Source of the DNA: an uncultured Lutimaribacter sp.
Lineage (GTDB): Bacteria > Pseudomonadota > Alphaproteobacteria > Rhodobacterales > Rhodobacteraceae
DNA length: 64,000 nt
Reading direction: 5' to 3'
NCBI GenBank assembly: GCA_913061505.1
Contig: CAJXSO010000004.1
Span: 1-64,000 of the forward strand
Shown here: in pieces, positions 35,468 through 44,589 of the stretch
How the letters are laid out: each line of letters begins with the position of its first letter
How positions within the stretch are numbered: position 1 is the stretch's first letter
The notes under the pieces: model-generated
Told to the model about the DNA's origin: nothing
The model's database searches: none
The model's input: the letters and a program-made list of their open reading frames with translations, nothing else
Made by a program: the position numbers and the translations under genes

Positions 35468-36078
35468 TCGATCTGCAAAAAGAAGACAACGGGTTGTGGC
35501 TGGTGACGCTGAACCGCCCTGAAAAGGCCAATTCCCTAACCCCCGAGATGCTGACCCAATTATGCGACATTGCCGAAGCGGCGCATGCGGCGCGCGCCCT
35601 GGTGCTGACCGGCGCGGGCAAGGTGTTTTCTGCCGGCGCCGATCTGGATGCCGCCCGGGCAGGCCTGGCCACATCGCCCCTGTGGGAGCGCCTATCATCA
35701 GCGATTGCGGCCTTGCCCTGCCTGACGCTGGCGGCGCTGAACGGCACGTTGGCGGGTGGCGCCAACGGCATGGCGCTGGCCTGCGATATGCGCATCGCGG
35801 TGCCGGGGGCCAAGTTTTTCTATCCGGTGATGAAACTGGGCTATCTGCCCCAGCCCTCTGACCCGGGGCGCATGGCGGCGCTAATTGGCCCGGCCCGCAC
35901 CAAGCTGATCTTGATGGGCGGGCAGAAAATCAGTGCAGACGAGGCGCTGGCCTATGGCCTGATCGAGCGTATCGTGCCCCCCGAAGACCTGCTGCAAACC
36001 GCCCGCGATATCGCGGCCGATACGCTGGCGGCCCACCCAGATACCGCCCGCGCGATCAAGGCGATGTGCGGCGATTAA
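35464..36078 (+). CDS. Enoyl-CoA hydratase/isomerase-like (crotonase) protein lacking both usual glutamates
   Basis: 204 aa, shorter than the usual 255-265. The crotonase fold is recognisable: VTLNRPEKANSLTPEM, LTGAGKVFSAGADLDA, and GTLAGGANGMALACDMRIAVPGAKF, with a late Gly-rich QKISADEALAYGLIERIVP. In hydratases the catalytic glutamates stand in the GGxCEL and PEIxLG positions; here these read GGANGM and PVMKLG, so both are missing. The fold may still bind acyl-CoA and stabilise an enolate. It is coupled to the SDR gene by a 4-nt overlap and converges on the HNH gene with a 4-nt overlap. Confidence 0.82.
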   Translation: MIDLQKEDNGLWLVTLNRPEKANSLTPEMLTQLCDIAEAAHAARALVLTGAGKVFSAGADLDAARAGLATSPLWERLSSAIAALPCLTLAALNGTLAGGANGMALACDMRIAVPGAKFFYPVMKLGYLPQPSDPGRMAALIGPARTKLILMGGQKISADEALAYGLIERIVPPEDLLQTARDIAADTLAAHPDTARAIKAMCGD

Positions 36079-36368
36079 CGCAGGCGTCGTGGCCCGGCGG
36101 TGCGGCTGTGAAAATCGTTTGGCTTTTTCGACACCCATGCCACGAACCGCGCCAGCCTTGGGTGCGCGCGCAGCGCCTCGGGCGTGGCATAATTGCGGGC
36201 CAATTCTGCCTCGGTCAGGGTGGCATGAATTTCGTTGTGGCAAATTTGATGCAGCAACACTGTTGGCCCGCCTTTGCCGCCCTTGAGCTTGGGGATCAGG
36301 TGATGGCGGCTTTGGCGTGCATGCGGGGGCACGGGGCGCCCGCATAGGGCGCAAAGGGGATGGTCCAT
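36075..36368 (-). CDS. Small HNH-family protein
   Basis: 97 aa from ATG 36368. Zinc-like CALCGRPVPP near the N terminus is followed by SRHHLIPKLKGGKGGPTVLL and HQICHNEIHATLTEAEL, which supply the His-His, Asn and His positions of an HNH fold. The two-cysteine knuckle is typical. Such stand-alone HNH proteins are common in this family but their targets are unknown. An open frame 35 codons longer upstream overlaps the MscS promoter region and lacks a ribosome site. It is divergent from the MscS gene. Confidence 0.83.
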   Translation of the reverse strand: MDHPLCALCGRPVPPHARQSRHHLIPKLKGGKGGPTVLLHQICHNEIHATLTEAELARNYATPEALRAHPRLARFVAWVSKKPNDFHSRTAGPRRLR

Positions 36369-36440
36369 TGGCCAGTCCTTGGCTATCACAGTGGGGCGCG
36401 GCCTTTGGCGTGGCGCCTGTGAAAAAATGTAGGTGGTTAT

Positions 36441-37796
36441 ATGGGTTTGTCGACACTGGTGCCGGGCGGCCAAGACGCCCGCGACTTTGCGTTACAGGCA
36501 TTTGATCTGGCGCGCGACTGGCTGCAAAGCCCGGCGGCCTGGTCGCAGCTGGCGCTGTTGGTGCTGGCCTATGCCGTGGCGGCCGTGGCTGTGCGGCGCA
36601 TGGGCCCGGCCCTTGGCCGATGGTTGGCGCCCCCTGCCGGACACACAGGCCCGCTGGCCAAACTGCGCCGCTTTGCGCTGATGTTCTTGCCGCTGCTTTT
36701 GCCATTGCTGGCCTATGCCTTGACGGCGCTGGGCGAAACCATCACTCGCACCATGTTTGACAGCGGCGCCATCATTGCCTTTGGCAAACGGGTGTTTCTC
36801 TTCGTGGCGGCGCGCATCTTGGTGCGCGATATTCTGCGCAGCCCGCTGCCCCGCGCGATGGGCCGCTTTGTGGTGTTGCCGATGGCTGCGCTTTATGTGC
36901 TGGGGCTGCTATTGCCGCTGGCTACGGTGTTGGAAAACACCACTGTGCCCTTGGGCAATCTTTCATTCAACCTGCTGTGGTTGCTACAGTTTTTGGTGGT
37001 GGGAACGGGGCTGTTTTGGCTTGGCCGCTGGTCAAACAGCCAATCTGCCCAGTTTCTGCAAACCCAAGAACAGCTGCGCCCCGCCACCCGACAACTGGCC
37101 GAAAAGGCAGCCGAAGTGGCGATTTTTGGCGCCGCCTTCCTGATTGCTATGAACATTATGGGGGTGTCGCTGACCTCGCTTGCGGTGCTGGGGGGCGCTG
37201 TGGGTGTTGGGCTGGGCTTTGGCCTGCAAAAGATTGCCTCGAATTTCATCTCGGGGGTGATTTTGCTGCTCGAGGGGCAAACAACCGTCGGTGATTACGT
37301 CGAGCTGGATGGCGGGCAGGCTGGCACAATCGTGAAAATGACCGCGCGCGCCGCGATTTTGGAAACCTTCGATGGCAAATGGGTGGTGGTGCCCAACGAA
37401 GATTTCATTGTCACCCGGGTGGTGAACTATTCTGATGCGGGCAGTGCCAAGCGCTATGAGGCGCCATTTTCTGTGGCCTATGACACCGATATCAACCGTG
37501 TGCCCGCCCTGATCGAGGCAGCCGTGGCGGCCCTGCCCTTTGTGCTGCAGCAGCCCGACCCACCCGATTGCGAGCTGCGTGGTTTTGGCGAATCGGGGGT
37601 AGATTTCGCATGCGAGTTTTGGGTGAATGGCATCGATGACGGCAAAAACCGCTACACCAGCCAAGTGCTGTTTGCGATCTGGAACGCGCTCAAGGACAAT
37701 GGTATCGAGATACCCTATCCCCACCGCGTGGTTGAACTGCGCAGCCCCATAGCCCAAGCCGCCATCGCCCATGCCCCCGCAGCCCCACCCCCCTAA
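36441..37796 (+). CDS. MscS-family mechanosensitive ion channel
   Basis: 451 aa. Five to six membrane helices precede the pore: around residues 33-50, 70-88, 105-125, 145-170, 175-195 and the TM3-like helix with VLGGAVGVGLGFGLQKIASNF. The MscS beta domain follows (GQTTVGDYVELDGGQAGTIVKM, then VVVPNEDFIVTRVVNYS). The C-terminal alpha/beta domain ends with IPYPHRVVEL, the usual family tail. It should act as an inner-membrane osmotic safety valve. The ATG at 36441 has AGGTGG upstream. Its 3' end overlaps the next gene by 26 nt. Confidence 0.94.
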   Translation: MGLSTLVPGGQDARDFALQAFDLARDWLQSPAAWSQLALLVLAYAVAAVAVRRMGPALGRWLAPPAGHTGPLAKLRRFALMFLPLLLPLLAYALTALGETITRTMFDSGAIIAFGKRVFLFVAARILVRDILRSPLPRAMGRFVVLPMAALYVLGLLLPLATVLENTTVPLGNLSFNLLWLLQFLVVGTGLFWLGRWSNSQSAQFLQTQEQLRPATRQLAEKAAEVAIFGAAFLIAMNIMGVSLTSLAVLGGAVGVGLGFGLQKIASNFISGVILLLEGQTTVGDYVELDGGQAGTIVKMTARAAILETFDGKWVVVPNEDFIVTRVVNYSDAGSAKRYEAPFSVAYDTDINRVPALIEAAVAALPFVLQQPDPPDCELRGFGESGVDFACEFWVNGIDDGKNRYTSQVLFAIWNALKDNGIEIPYPHRVVELRSPIAQAAIAHAPAAPPP

Positions 37797-38976
37797 CCCC
37801 GACGCGCTGGTTATCGGCGCAGGCCCCGCCGGGCTGATGGCCGCCACGGCCATGGCGCAGGCCGGCCTGCAGGTGCTGGTGGCCGAGGCCAAGCCCAGCC
37901 CCGCGCGCAAATTTTTGATGGCGGGTAAATCTGGCCTGAACCTGACCAAGGCAGAACCGCGGCCGGCGTTTTTGGCCCAGTATGGCCAGGCCGCAGATTG
38001 GCTGGCGCCGATGATTTCCGCCTTCGATGCCGATGCCGTGCAGCGCTGGGCCATGGCGCTGGGCCAGCCTGTGTTTACGGGCAGCAGTGGGCGGGTATTT
38101 CCGGTGGCTATGAAAGGATCGCCGCTGTTGCGGGCATGGCTGGGGCAACTGGCGGGTTTGGGTGTTGATCTGCGGTGCCAATGGCGCTGGCAGGGCAGTG
38201 CGGGCGGGGCCCAGGCCTTTGCCACCCCCGATGGCCCGGTGCAGCTGCGCCCCGGTGTCACCGTTGTTGCCTGCGGGGGCGCCAGCTGGGCGCGGCTGGG
38301 GTCTGATGGCGCCTGGGCTGAATGGCTGGGGCCGGTCACGCCTTTTGCCCCGGCGAATGCGGCGCTGCAGGTGCGCTGGTCGGGGCATATGGCGGCGCAT
38401 TTTGGCGCGCCGATCAAATCGGTGTGCTGGCGGGCGGGCGATACGCTGTCGCGTGGCGAGGCTATTTTATCGGCCCGGGGCCTAGAGGGCGGGGGCCTTT
38501 ACCCGCTGAGCCCAGCCTTGCGCGCGGGGGCGCCGCTGTGGGTGGATCTGGTGCCAGACCTGCCCATAGATGCGCTGCGCGCGCGCCTGCCCAAAAACCT
38601 GCGCAAGGCCCGTTTGGCGCAGTGGTTGCGCGGGGCCATGCGCCTGCCCCCGGCCAAGGTGGCTTTGGTGTTGGAACATCTGGCAGGGGGGCCGGCGCCT
38701 GCGCCTGCGCATTGGCCTGACTTGCTGAAATCCCTGCCTGTGGCCCATGCGGGCCTGTGCCCAATAGACGAGGCTATTTCCACCGCAGGCGGGCTGCGGC
38801 GCGATGCGCTGGATGGTGGGCTTATGCTGAAAGACGCCCCCGGCATGTTTGCCGCGGGGGAAATGCTGGATTGGGAGGCGCCCACAGGCGGCTATTTGCT
38901 GACCGCCTGTTTTGCAACGGGCCTTTGGGCCGGGCGGCATGCCGCAGCCTGGTGGCAGGGGCAAAACCGCCCCTAG
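37771..38976 (+). CDS. TIGR03862-family NAD(P)/FAD flavoprotein (HI0933-like)
   Basis: 401 aa. The start reads ALVIGAGPAGLMAATAMAQAG with the FAD Rossmann motif, and KFLMAGKSGLNLTK and FTGSSGRVFPVAMK are signatures of the HI0933/TIGR03862 group. The C terminus carries FAAGEMLDWEAPTGGYLLTACFATG, the second FAD site of these proteins. The function is not established; related proteins are thought to act on tRNA or aromatic substrates. Its start lies inside the 3' end of the MscS gene, with the ATG 26 nt before the MscS stop, and so depends on that transcript. Confidence 0.92.
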   Translation: MPPQPHPPNPDALVIGAGPAGLMAATAMAQAGLQVLVAEAKPSPARKFLMAGKSGLNLTKAEPRPAFLAQYGQAADWLAPMISAFDADAVQRWAMALGQPVFTGSSGRVFPVAMKGSPLLRAWLGQLAGLGVDLRCQWRWQGSAGGAQAFATPDGPVQLRPGVTVVACGGASWARLGSDGAWAEWLGPVTPFAPANAALQVRWSGHMAAHFGAPIKSVCWRAGDTLSRGEAILSARGLEGGGLYPLSPALRAGAPLWVDLVPDLPIDALRARLPKNLRKARLAQWLRGAMRLPPAKVALVLEHLAGGPAPAPAHWPDLLKSLPVAHAGLCPIDEAISTAGGLRRDALDGGLMLKDAPGMFAAGEMLDWEAPTGGYLLTACFATGLWAGRHAAAWWQGQNRP

Positions 38977-39010
38977 CCCCCGCAGTAGCCCCCCAGTTGA
39001 TGGCCGCGGT

Positions 39011-39595
39011 TTAGCGGGCGACCGCCCGCTTGAACGCATCGCGCGCGCGCATGGATTTGGCATAATCCAAAAGCCGCTGATCGGTGATTTCGAATTTGGC
39101 GTTATAGGCCCAATTCAGGCAATGCGCGGCGATGATATCGGCGATTGTCATCGTCTCGCCCATCAAGAAGGGGCCTTTGATACAGTCGGCCAGGCGCGTT
39201 GCGTTGCGGGCAAATTCCCATTTCAGCGAGTCTTTCACCGCGGGCACGCGCTGTTCTTCGGGCAAAATGAACGAATGGCGCGCGGCGGTCCACAGCACTG
39301 CATCCAGCTCGTCCAGCACCATATGGGTTAGCCCATCTTGGCGCGCGCGTTCGATCGTGCCGGCAGCAAAGGTCAGCGCGCCATGCTTATCGGCCAGATA
39401 GGTCAGGATGGCGCTGGAATCGGTCAGCACATCATCGCCCACCTTTAGCGCGGGAATCTTGCCCGATGGGTTCACGGCCAGTGCTTCTGGGGTGTGGGGC
39501 TTGGCGGCAATATGTTCGTAGTCTTGGCCCAGCTCTTCTAGCGCCCACATTACCCGGAAGGCCCGGCTTTGCGTGCTGCCAATTACCTGATACAT
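39011..39595 (-). CDS. Glutathione S-transferase family protein
   Basis: 194 aa. The thioredoxin-like N-terminal domain shows the TQSRAFRVMWALEEL start, where the glutathione-activating residue would be Ser or the preceding Gln/Thr, then NPSGKIPALKVGDDVLTDSSAILTYLA with the conserved Pro and the Ser-Ser pair that binds the gamma-glutamyl part. The C-terminal helical domain contains a FLMGETMTIADIIAAHCLNW-like capping motif (in part). It may conjugate glutathione or reduce a disulfide. It is a single gene; its substrate is unknown. Confidence 0.9.
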   Translation of the reverse strand: MYQVIGSTQSRAFRVMWALEELGQDYEHIAAKPHTPEALAVNPSGKIPALKVGDDVLTDSSAILTYLADKHGALTFAAGTIERARQDGLTHMVLDELDAVLWTAARHSFILPEEQRVPAVKDSLKWEFARNATRLADCIKGPFLMGETMTIADIIAAHCLNWAYNAKFEITDQRLLDYAKSMRARDAFKRAVAR

Positions 39596-39690
39596 CGCGT
39601 TCTCCCTGCTGCTTGCGCGTTGTCGCTGCGCGCAGCAAATACCAACGTGCAGGCAAATTCCAGCGCTTATGACGCAGCGTTAGATCGGCC

Positions 39691-40911
39691 CTAGCCGCGC
39701 ATTAGCGCCGGCAGATCGCCGGTTAGGCCGGCGGCCTCGCGCATCAGGCCGCGGCGCAGGGCGGGCAGGGCATTTACGGCCCCCATGCCAATACCGCGCA
39801 CCGCCCGCAACAGGGGGTTGTCGTTGGAAAACAGCTTGTTCGTCAGGTCTGTGGTCAGCGACAGGGTGGCGGTATCGAAACGCCGCCACTGTTGATAGCG
39901 TTCCAGCACCGCGATGCTGCCGATATCTTCGCCGCAGTGGCGCGCGTCGCGCAGCACATGCGCCAAGGCCGCCACATCGCGCAGCCCGGCGTTCAGCCCC
40001 TGCCCGGCAATCGGGTGCATGCCATGGGCCGCATCCCCCACAAGCGCCAGGTTGGCGGCTGCAAAAGCCTTGGCCACGGTCAACCCCAGCGGATAGCTAA
40101 AGCGCTGACCGGCCAATGAAATATCGCCCAGAAAATCGCCAAAGCGGGGGCGCAGCATCTGCAAAAACGCCGCATCATCCAACCCCATAAAGCGCTGCGC
40201 GGTTTCGTGGGTTTCCGACCACACGATCGAGCTGCGGTTGCCCGGCAGGGGCAAAATGGCCAGCGGGCCGGGGGGCATAAAGAACTGATGCGCCACGCCA
40301 TTATGGGGCAAGTCATGCTGGATGGCACAGACCAAGGCGGTTTGCCCATAGTCCCAGCCGATGCGCCCAATGCCTGCCCGGCTGGCTGTGCCCGACTTGC
40401 GCCCATCGGCGCCCACCAGCAGCCGTGCGCGCAGCTGCCGCCCCGAGGCCAGCGTAACCTCGGCATGGCCTGATGTGGTATTTTGCTCTGTTACTGTTTC
40501 GCCATTCAAAACCGTGATGGCGCCGCTTTTTTGCATCGCCGCATTCAGGGCGCGGCGCAAAAACCTGTCTTCCATCATGTGGCCCATCGGGCCTTCTTCG
40601 ATTTCACCATGGTCGAAATGCAGGAAAAACGGCATCAACGGCCCTTCGCCCGCGCGCCCGTCGCTGACCTTGATTTCCAGCATTGGCTGGGCGTGCTGGG
40701 CCAGCTCATCCCACAGGCCCAGGGCGCGCAGCATGCGCACCGAGGATAAGGCCAGCGCATAGGCGCGGCCATCAAAATCGTCGCGCAGCAGCCCGGCTGC
40801 GGGCTGTGCATCTATTACCGTGGCGCTTAGGCCTGCATGGGCTGCGGCCAGTGCCATGGCAGGCCCGTTCAGCCCGCCGCCAATAATCAAAAGATCGCTG
40901 TCATAGGTCAT
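39691..40911 (-). CDS. UbiH/UbiF-family FAD-dependent hydroxylase (ubiquinone biosynthesis)
   Basis: 406 aa from ATG 40911 (MTYDSDLLIIGGGLNGPAMALAAA). The PHBH-fold motifs are complete: the GxGxxG loop, the DG motif LLVGADGRKSGTASRAGIG near residue 165, and the late GD motif ALVGDAAHGMHPIAGQGLNAG near 290, which is the UbiH/COQ6 signature. The enzyme uses NAD(P)H and O2 to add a hydroxyl to the quinone ring. The longer open frame upstream lies in the divergent amidase region and is rejected. The 86 nt between the two start codons must hold both promoters. Confidence 0.92.
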   Translation of the reverse strand: MTYDSDLLIIGGGLNGPAMALAAAHAGLSATVIDAQPAAGLLRDDFDGRAYALALSSVRMLRALGLWDELAQHAQPMLEIKVSDGRAGEGPLMPFFLHFDHGEIEEGPMGHMMEDRFLRRALNAAMQKSGAITVLNGETVTEQNTTSGHAEVTLASGRQLRARLLVGADGRKSGTASRAGIGRIGWDYGQTALVCAIQHDLPHNGVAHQFFMPPGPLAILPLPGNRSSIVWSETHETAQRFMGLDDAAFLQMLRPRFGDFLGDISLAGQRFSYPLGLTVAKAFAAANLALVGDAAHGMHPIAGQGLNAGLRDVAALAHVLRDARHCGEDIGSIAVLERYQQWRRFDTATLSLTTDLTNKLFSNDNPLLRAVRGIGMGAVNALPALRRGLMREAAGLTGDLPALMRG

Positions 40912-40997
40912 GGGCCCAATATGGTGGTATTGCGGGGATTGTCCATGTGCCGCCATGCCGCTACCGTTTGTGCAAACATCACCGCAGGGAGCTGGCA

Positions 40998-42326
40998 ATG
41001 CAGGAATGGTTGTGGAAAAGCGCCGCAGATTTGGGGCGCGCGATTGGGGCCGGGCAGATCGACCCTGTGGCATTGGCAGAAACCTATCTGGCAGCTATTT
41101 CCGAACACCCGCAACGCGACCGTATCTATGCCCGCACCACCCAAGACCGCGCCTTGGCCGAGGCCCATGCCGCGCGCCAGCGTGCCGCCACGGGGCACCG
41201 GCTGTCGGTGTTGGATGGTGTGCCGATCAGCTGGAAAGACCTGTTCGATACCGCTGGAACCGCCACCGAGGCGGGCAGTGCCCTGCTGGCGGGGCGCATG
41301 CCTGCTGCTGATGCGCTGGTGCTGCGCAATGCCACGCAAATGGGGCTGGTGTGCCTGGGCAAAACCCACATGACCGAACTGGCGTTTTCCGGTTTGGGGG
41401 TAAACCCGGTTACAGCCACGCCGCCCAATGTGCACAACCCTGCTTTGGCGCCGGGGGGGTCTAGCTCGGGGGCGGCCACATCGGTGGCCTTTGGTTTGGC
41501 TGCGGCTGGTATTGGCAGCGATACGGGCGGTTCGGTGCGGGTGCCCTCGGCGTGGAATGATCTGGTGGGGCTGAAAACCACTGCTGGGCGGGTGTCGTTG
41601 CAGGGGGTGGTGCCGCTGTGTGCGCGCTTTGATACGGTTGGGCCGCTCTGCCGCACGGTGGAAGATGCCGCGCTGATTTTTGCCGCATTGGAAGGGCGGC
41701 GCGCGCCTGATCTGCGCGGTGTCAGCCTGCAAGGGCGCCGCTTTGCCGCGCTGAACACTGTGGCAATGGACGATCTGCGCGATGCGCCCGAGGCGGCCTA
41801 TCGCTCGGCCCTGGATCGGCTGCGCGCGGCGGGCGCCGAGATTGTGGCGCTGGATGCGCCCGAGGTGGCCGATGCCATGGCATTGGCGCCCATGCTTTTC
41901 GCCCCCGAAGCCTATGGCCAATGGCACGAACAGATCGAGGCCGCCCCCCACTTGATGCATCAACAAGTGCTGGAACGGTTCCGCGGTGGTGCCACTGTTT
42001 CGGGCCCCGAATTTGTTTCGGCATGGCTAAAGCTGGATCAGTTGCGCCAAACTTGGGCCGCGCGCGTGGCAGGCTTTGATGCTGTGCTGTTGCCTGCCAC
42101 CCCCAACCTGCCGCCCGATGTGGCGCGGCTGGAATCAGATGCGCAGTATTTCGTTACCGAAAACCTGCTGACCCTGCGCAACACCCGTATTGGCAATTTG
42201 CTGGGCCTCAGTGCCGTGACCTTGCCCACAGGTGTGCCCAGCTGCGGTATTATGCTGATGGGCCAAGCCATGGGCGAAGACAGGCTGTTGCGCATGGCTG
42301 CAGCTGCCGAAGCCGCGCTGGCATAG
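40998..42326 (+). CDS. Amidase (amidase signature family)
   Basis: 442 aa from ATG 40998, with GGGAGCTGGCA just upstream. The Ser-cisSer-Lys site is present: Lys in [14 protein letters not shown] near residue 78, cis-Ser in [17 protein letters not shown] near 153, and the nucleophile in [19 protein letters not shown] near 175. The rest has the conserved [15 protein letters not shown]. The fold covers amidases and GatA-like proteins; the absence of gatB and gatC nearby argues for a stand-alone amidase of unknown substrate. It is divergent from the ubiH-like gene. Confidence 0.93.
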   Translation: MQEWLWKSAADLGRAIGAGQIDPVALAETYLAAISEHPQRDRIYARTTQDRALAEAHAARQRAATGHRLSVLDGVPISWKDLFDTAGTATEAGSALLAGRMPAADALVLRNATQMGLVCLGKTHMTELAFSGLGVNPVTATPPNVHNPALAPGGSSSGAATSVAFGLAAAGIGSDTGGSVRVPSAWNDLVGLKTTAGRVSLQGVVPLCARFDTVGPLCRTVEDAALIFAALEGRRAPDLRGVSLQGRRFAALNTVAMDDLRDAPEAAYRSALDRLRAAGAEIVALDAPEVADAMALAPMLFAPEAYGQWHEQIEAAPHLMHQQVLERFRGGATVSGPEFVSAWLKLDQLRQTWAARVAGFDAVLLPATPNLPPDVARLESDAQYFVTENLLTLRNTRIGNLLGLSAVTLPTGVPSCGIMLMGQAMGEDRLLRMAAAAEAALA

Positions 42327-42472
42327 GCGGGGCGCGGGGCCCGTTTGCTGGCGCGTCGCGGCCACAGTTTGGCGCCCGGGTGCTTGAAACCTTTGTCATG
42401 CGCGCCGATCTGGTGTATTGGCCCGGCTTGGCCACCTATTTTGGCCACCTGACCTGGCCCAGGAGCACGCGC

Positions 42473-43660
42473 ATGACCACCGCATCGGCACCGATCACAC
42501 AAGATGTTTTGACATTGCCCCGCACATTGCCCGAAGGCCCCACAAATATTGTGGGCCTGACACGCGATGCCCTGCGCGATGCGCTGATTGCCGTTGGAAC
42601 CCCTGAAAAGCAGGCCAAAATGCGGGTCAACCAGATTTGGCAATGGGTCTATTTTTGGGGCGTGCGCGAATTTGACGCCATGACCAACCTGGCCAAAGAC
42701 TATCGCGCGCTCTTGGCCCAGCATTTCACCATCGCCCTGCCCGAGATTGTTTCAAAACAGGTCAGTATGGATGGCACGCGCAAATATCTGGTGCGCATCG
42801 CTGGCGGGCACGAGGTGGAAACGGTGTATATCCCCGAAGAAGATCGGGGCACTTTGTGCATTTCCAGCCAGGTGGGCTGCACGCTGACATGCTCGTTTTG
42901 CCACACAGGCACGCAAAAACTGGTGCGCAACCTGACAGCAGGCGAGATTGTCGGCCAGATCTTGCTGGCACGCGACGATCTGGGCGAATGGCCCAACAAA
43001 GGCGAAGGCATGGGCGAGCGGCCCCGCCTGTTGTCGAATATCGTGCTGATGGGCATGGGCGAGCCGCTGTATAATTTCGACAATGTGCGCGACGCGATGC
43101 AAATTGCCATGGATGGCGAGGGTATCAGCCTGTCGCGCCGCCGTATTACCCTGTCTACCAGCGGTGTGGTGCCTGAAATTGCACGCTGTGCGCAGGAAAT
43201 TGGCTGTATGCTGGCTGTCAGTTTTCACGCCACCACCGACGAGGTGCGCGACCGCCTGGTGCCCATCAATAAACGCTGGAATATTGCAACATTGCTGGAT
43301 GCGCTGCGCGCCTATCCCAAGGCCAGCAATTCCGAGCGGATTACATTTGAATATGTCATGCTGAAAGGGGTGAATGACAGCCCCGAAGATGCCCGCCGCC
43401 TGGTGAAATTGATCAAGGGCATTCCCGCCAAGATCAACCTGATCCCGTTTAACGAATGGCCCGGCTCGCCCTATCAGCGCTCGGACTGGGCGCAGATCGA
43501 GGCTTTTGCAGATATTATTTACAAAGCAGGCTATGCCAGCCCCATTCGCACGCCCCGCGGCGAAGATATTATGGCGGCCTGCGGGCAATTGAAATCTGCC
43601 ACCGAACGCGCGCGCAAATCGCGTGCAGCCATCGCCGCCGAGGCTGGTTTGGCCAAATAG
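42473..43660 (+). CDS. rlmN: Dual-specificity 23S rRNA/tRNA adenine C2-methyltransferase RlmN
   Basis: 395 aa from ATG 42473, with AGGAG eight bases before. The radical-SAM cluster motif is [15 protein letters not shown] (CxxxCxxC). Around it are [30 protein letters not shown] and the C-terminal [14 protein letters not shown], whose cysteine is the methyl carrier of RlmN. The N-terminal [10 protein letters not shown] helix is also diagnostic. It methylates A2503 of 23S rRNA and A37 of some tRNAs. A 146-nt gap separates it from the amidase gene and it is a single transcription unit. Confidence 0.97.
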   Translation: MTTASAPITQDVLTLPRTLPEGPTNIVGLTRDALRDALIAVGTPEKQAKMRVNQIWQWVYFWGVREFDAMTNLAKDYRALLAQHFTIALPEIVSKQVSMDGTRKYLVRIAGGHEVETVYIPEEDRGTLCISSQVGCTLTCSFCHTGTQKLVRNLTAGEIVGQILLARDDLGEWPNKGEGMGERPRLLSNIVLMGMGEPLYNFDNVRDAMQIAMDGEGISLSRRRITLSTSGVVPEIARCAQEIGCMLAVSFHATTDEVRDRLVPINKRWNIATLLDALRAYPKASNSERITFEYVMLKGVNDSPEDARRLVKLIKGIPAKINLIPFNEWPGSPYQRSDWAQIEAFADIIYKAGYASPIRTPRGEDIMAACGQLKSATERARKSRAAIAAEAGLAK

Positions 43661-44004
43661 CCCCGCAATTCGGGGCCGGCCCTTGGCGAAATAGCCCAAA
43701 TCTCTGCCCTGGTATTTGGCATGAATTCCCGCCTTGGTTTTGCCCGGCTTTTAATATGCAGGTTTTGCATGTAAAAAGGCAGGGTATTCCGGTAGTGCGA
43801 GAATTAAAATATCCCGCATTGTGGAAATTTTACGCTAGAATGTCACTTAACCGTTAAATAAGCGATTATCTCGAATGCCAATTCTGGCTGTGGCACTTAA
43901 AACAAACCGCCCCAAAAGGCCCAATGCGTCTGCCATAGCTGCGCCCAAAGCGCAGAAACCGGATTGCATATATGCGCTTTGGGGTTTTGGAGCATAGAGC
44001 GGGC
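43661..44004. other. AT-rich gene-free stretch after rlmN
   Basis: 344 nt without a supported gene. CCCCG-caatt-CGGGG at 43661-43677 may end rlmN but has no T-tract. The part 43740-43870 is AT-rich, with TTTTAATATGCAGGTTTTGCATG-like repeats of TGCA and a palindromic TTAACCGTTAA at 43847-43857. The latter recalls CtrA half-sites but with the wrong spacing for the full TTAA-N7-TTAA box. Confidence 0.6.
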
Positions 44005-44589
44005 ATGAAACAGGCGATTGGGGCTTTTGCACCCGAGCTCATAATTTTCACGGCCTATATCGTCGCCTTTTCTATGTCTACTTATGTGATTTTGCCGCTG
44101 CAATCGCTGATTTTTGGCCCAACTTTGCTGGGCAGCTTGCTGTTTATGGGCCATGGTGTGCGGGTGCTTTCGGTTTGGCTGTTTGGCCTGCGCGCCATTG
44201 CCCCGCTGGCCTTGGCAGAAATGCTGGCAACGTTTTTGATTTGGCAGCCGGATATTGCCGCAAATGGGCTGATCTTGGGATCGGTTGTGGGCGGTATTTC
44301 GTGCTGGGTGGCATTCGAGCTGCTGCGCTTGGCGGGGCATGATTACTTTTACGATAGCGGCACCACCCAGCCGTCGTGGCGGGTGATGATGCTGGTGGGG
44401 GCTATCGGATCGGTGTTAAATTCCTTTGGCCATATTCTGGCCTATCGCAGCACCGTGGATCTGGGCGATGAATTGGCCCAGCTGCTGGTGTTTTTGGTGG
44501 GCGACATTCTGGGCACGCTATCGCTGTTTTTCGTGTTGATGATCATCATGCGAAAAATGCGCAACTTTGGTCAAACGGGGCGCGATTAA
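44005..44589 (+). CDS. Uncharacterised integral membrane protein
   Basis: 194 aa from ATG 44005 (MKQAIGAFAPELIIFTAYIVAF); an ATG 11 codons upstream is possible. Five hydrophobic helices can be seen at about residues 10-28, 35-52, 60-82, 88-107 and 130-150, plus a longer C-terminal one (LLVFLVGDILGTLSLFFVLMIIM). A cluster GHGVRVLSVWLFGLRAIAPLALAEM resembles the MASE1-type sensor membrane domain, but no signalling output domain follows. Charged tail RKMRNFGQTGRD is cytoplasmic by the positive-inside rule. I do not recognise the family. It converges with the LOG gene, overlapping by 4 nt. Confidence 0.7.
   Translation: MKQAIGAFAPELIIFTAYIVAFSMSTYVILPLQSLIFGPTLLGSLLFMGHGVRVLSVWLFGLRAIAPLALAEMLATFLIWQPDIAANGLILGSVVGGISCWVAFELLRLAGHDYFYDSGTTQPSWRVMMLVGAIGSVLNSFGHILAYRSTVDLGDELAQLLVFLVGDILGTLSLFFVLMIIMRKMRNFGQTGRD

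Noticed and set aside
42428-42450. Direct repeat TTGGCCACCT twice, 13 nt apart, before rlmN
   Set aside because: Two short copies only, with no partner structure; likely chance in GC-rich DNA.
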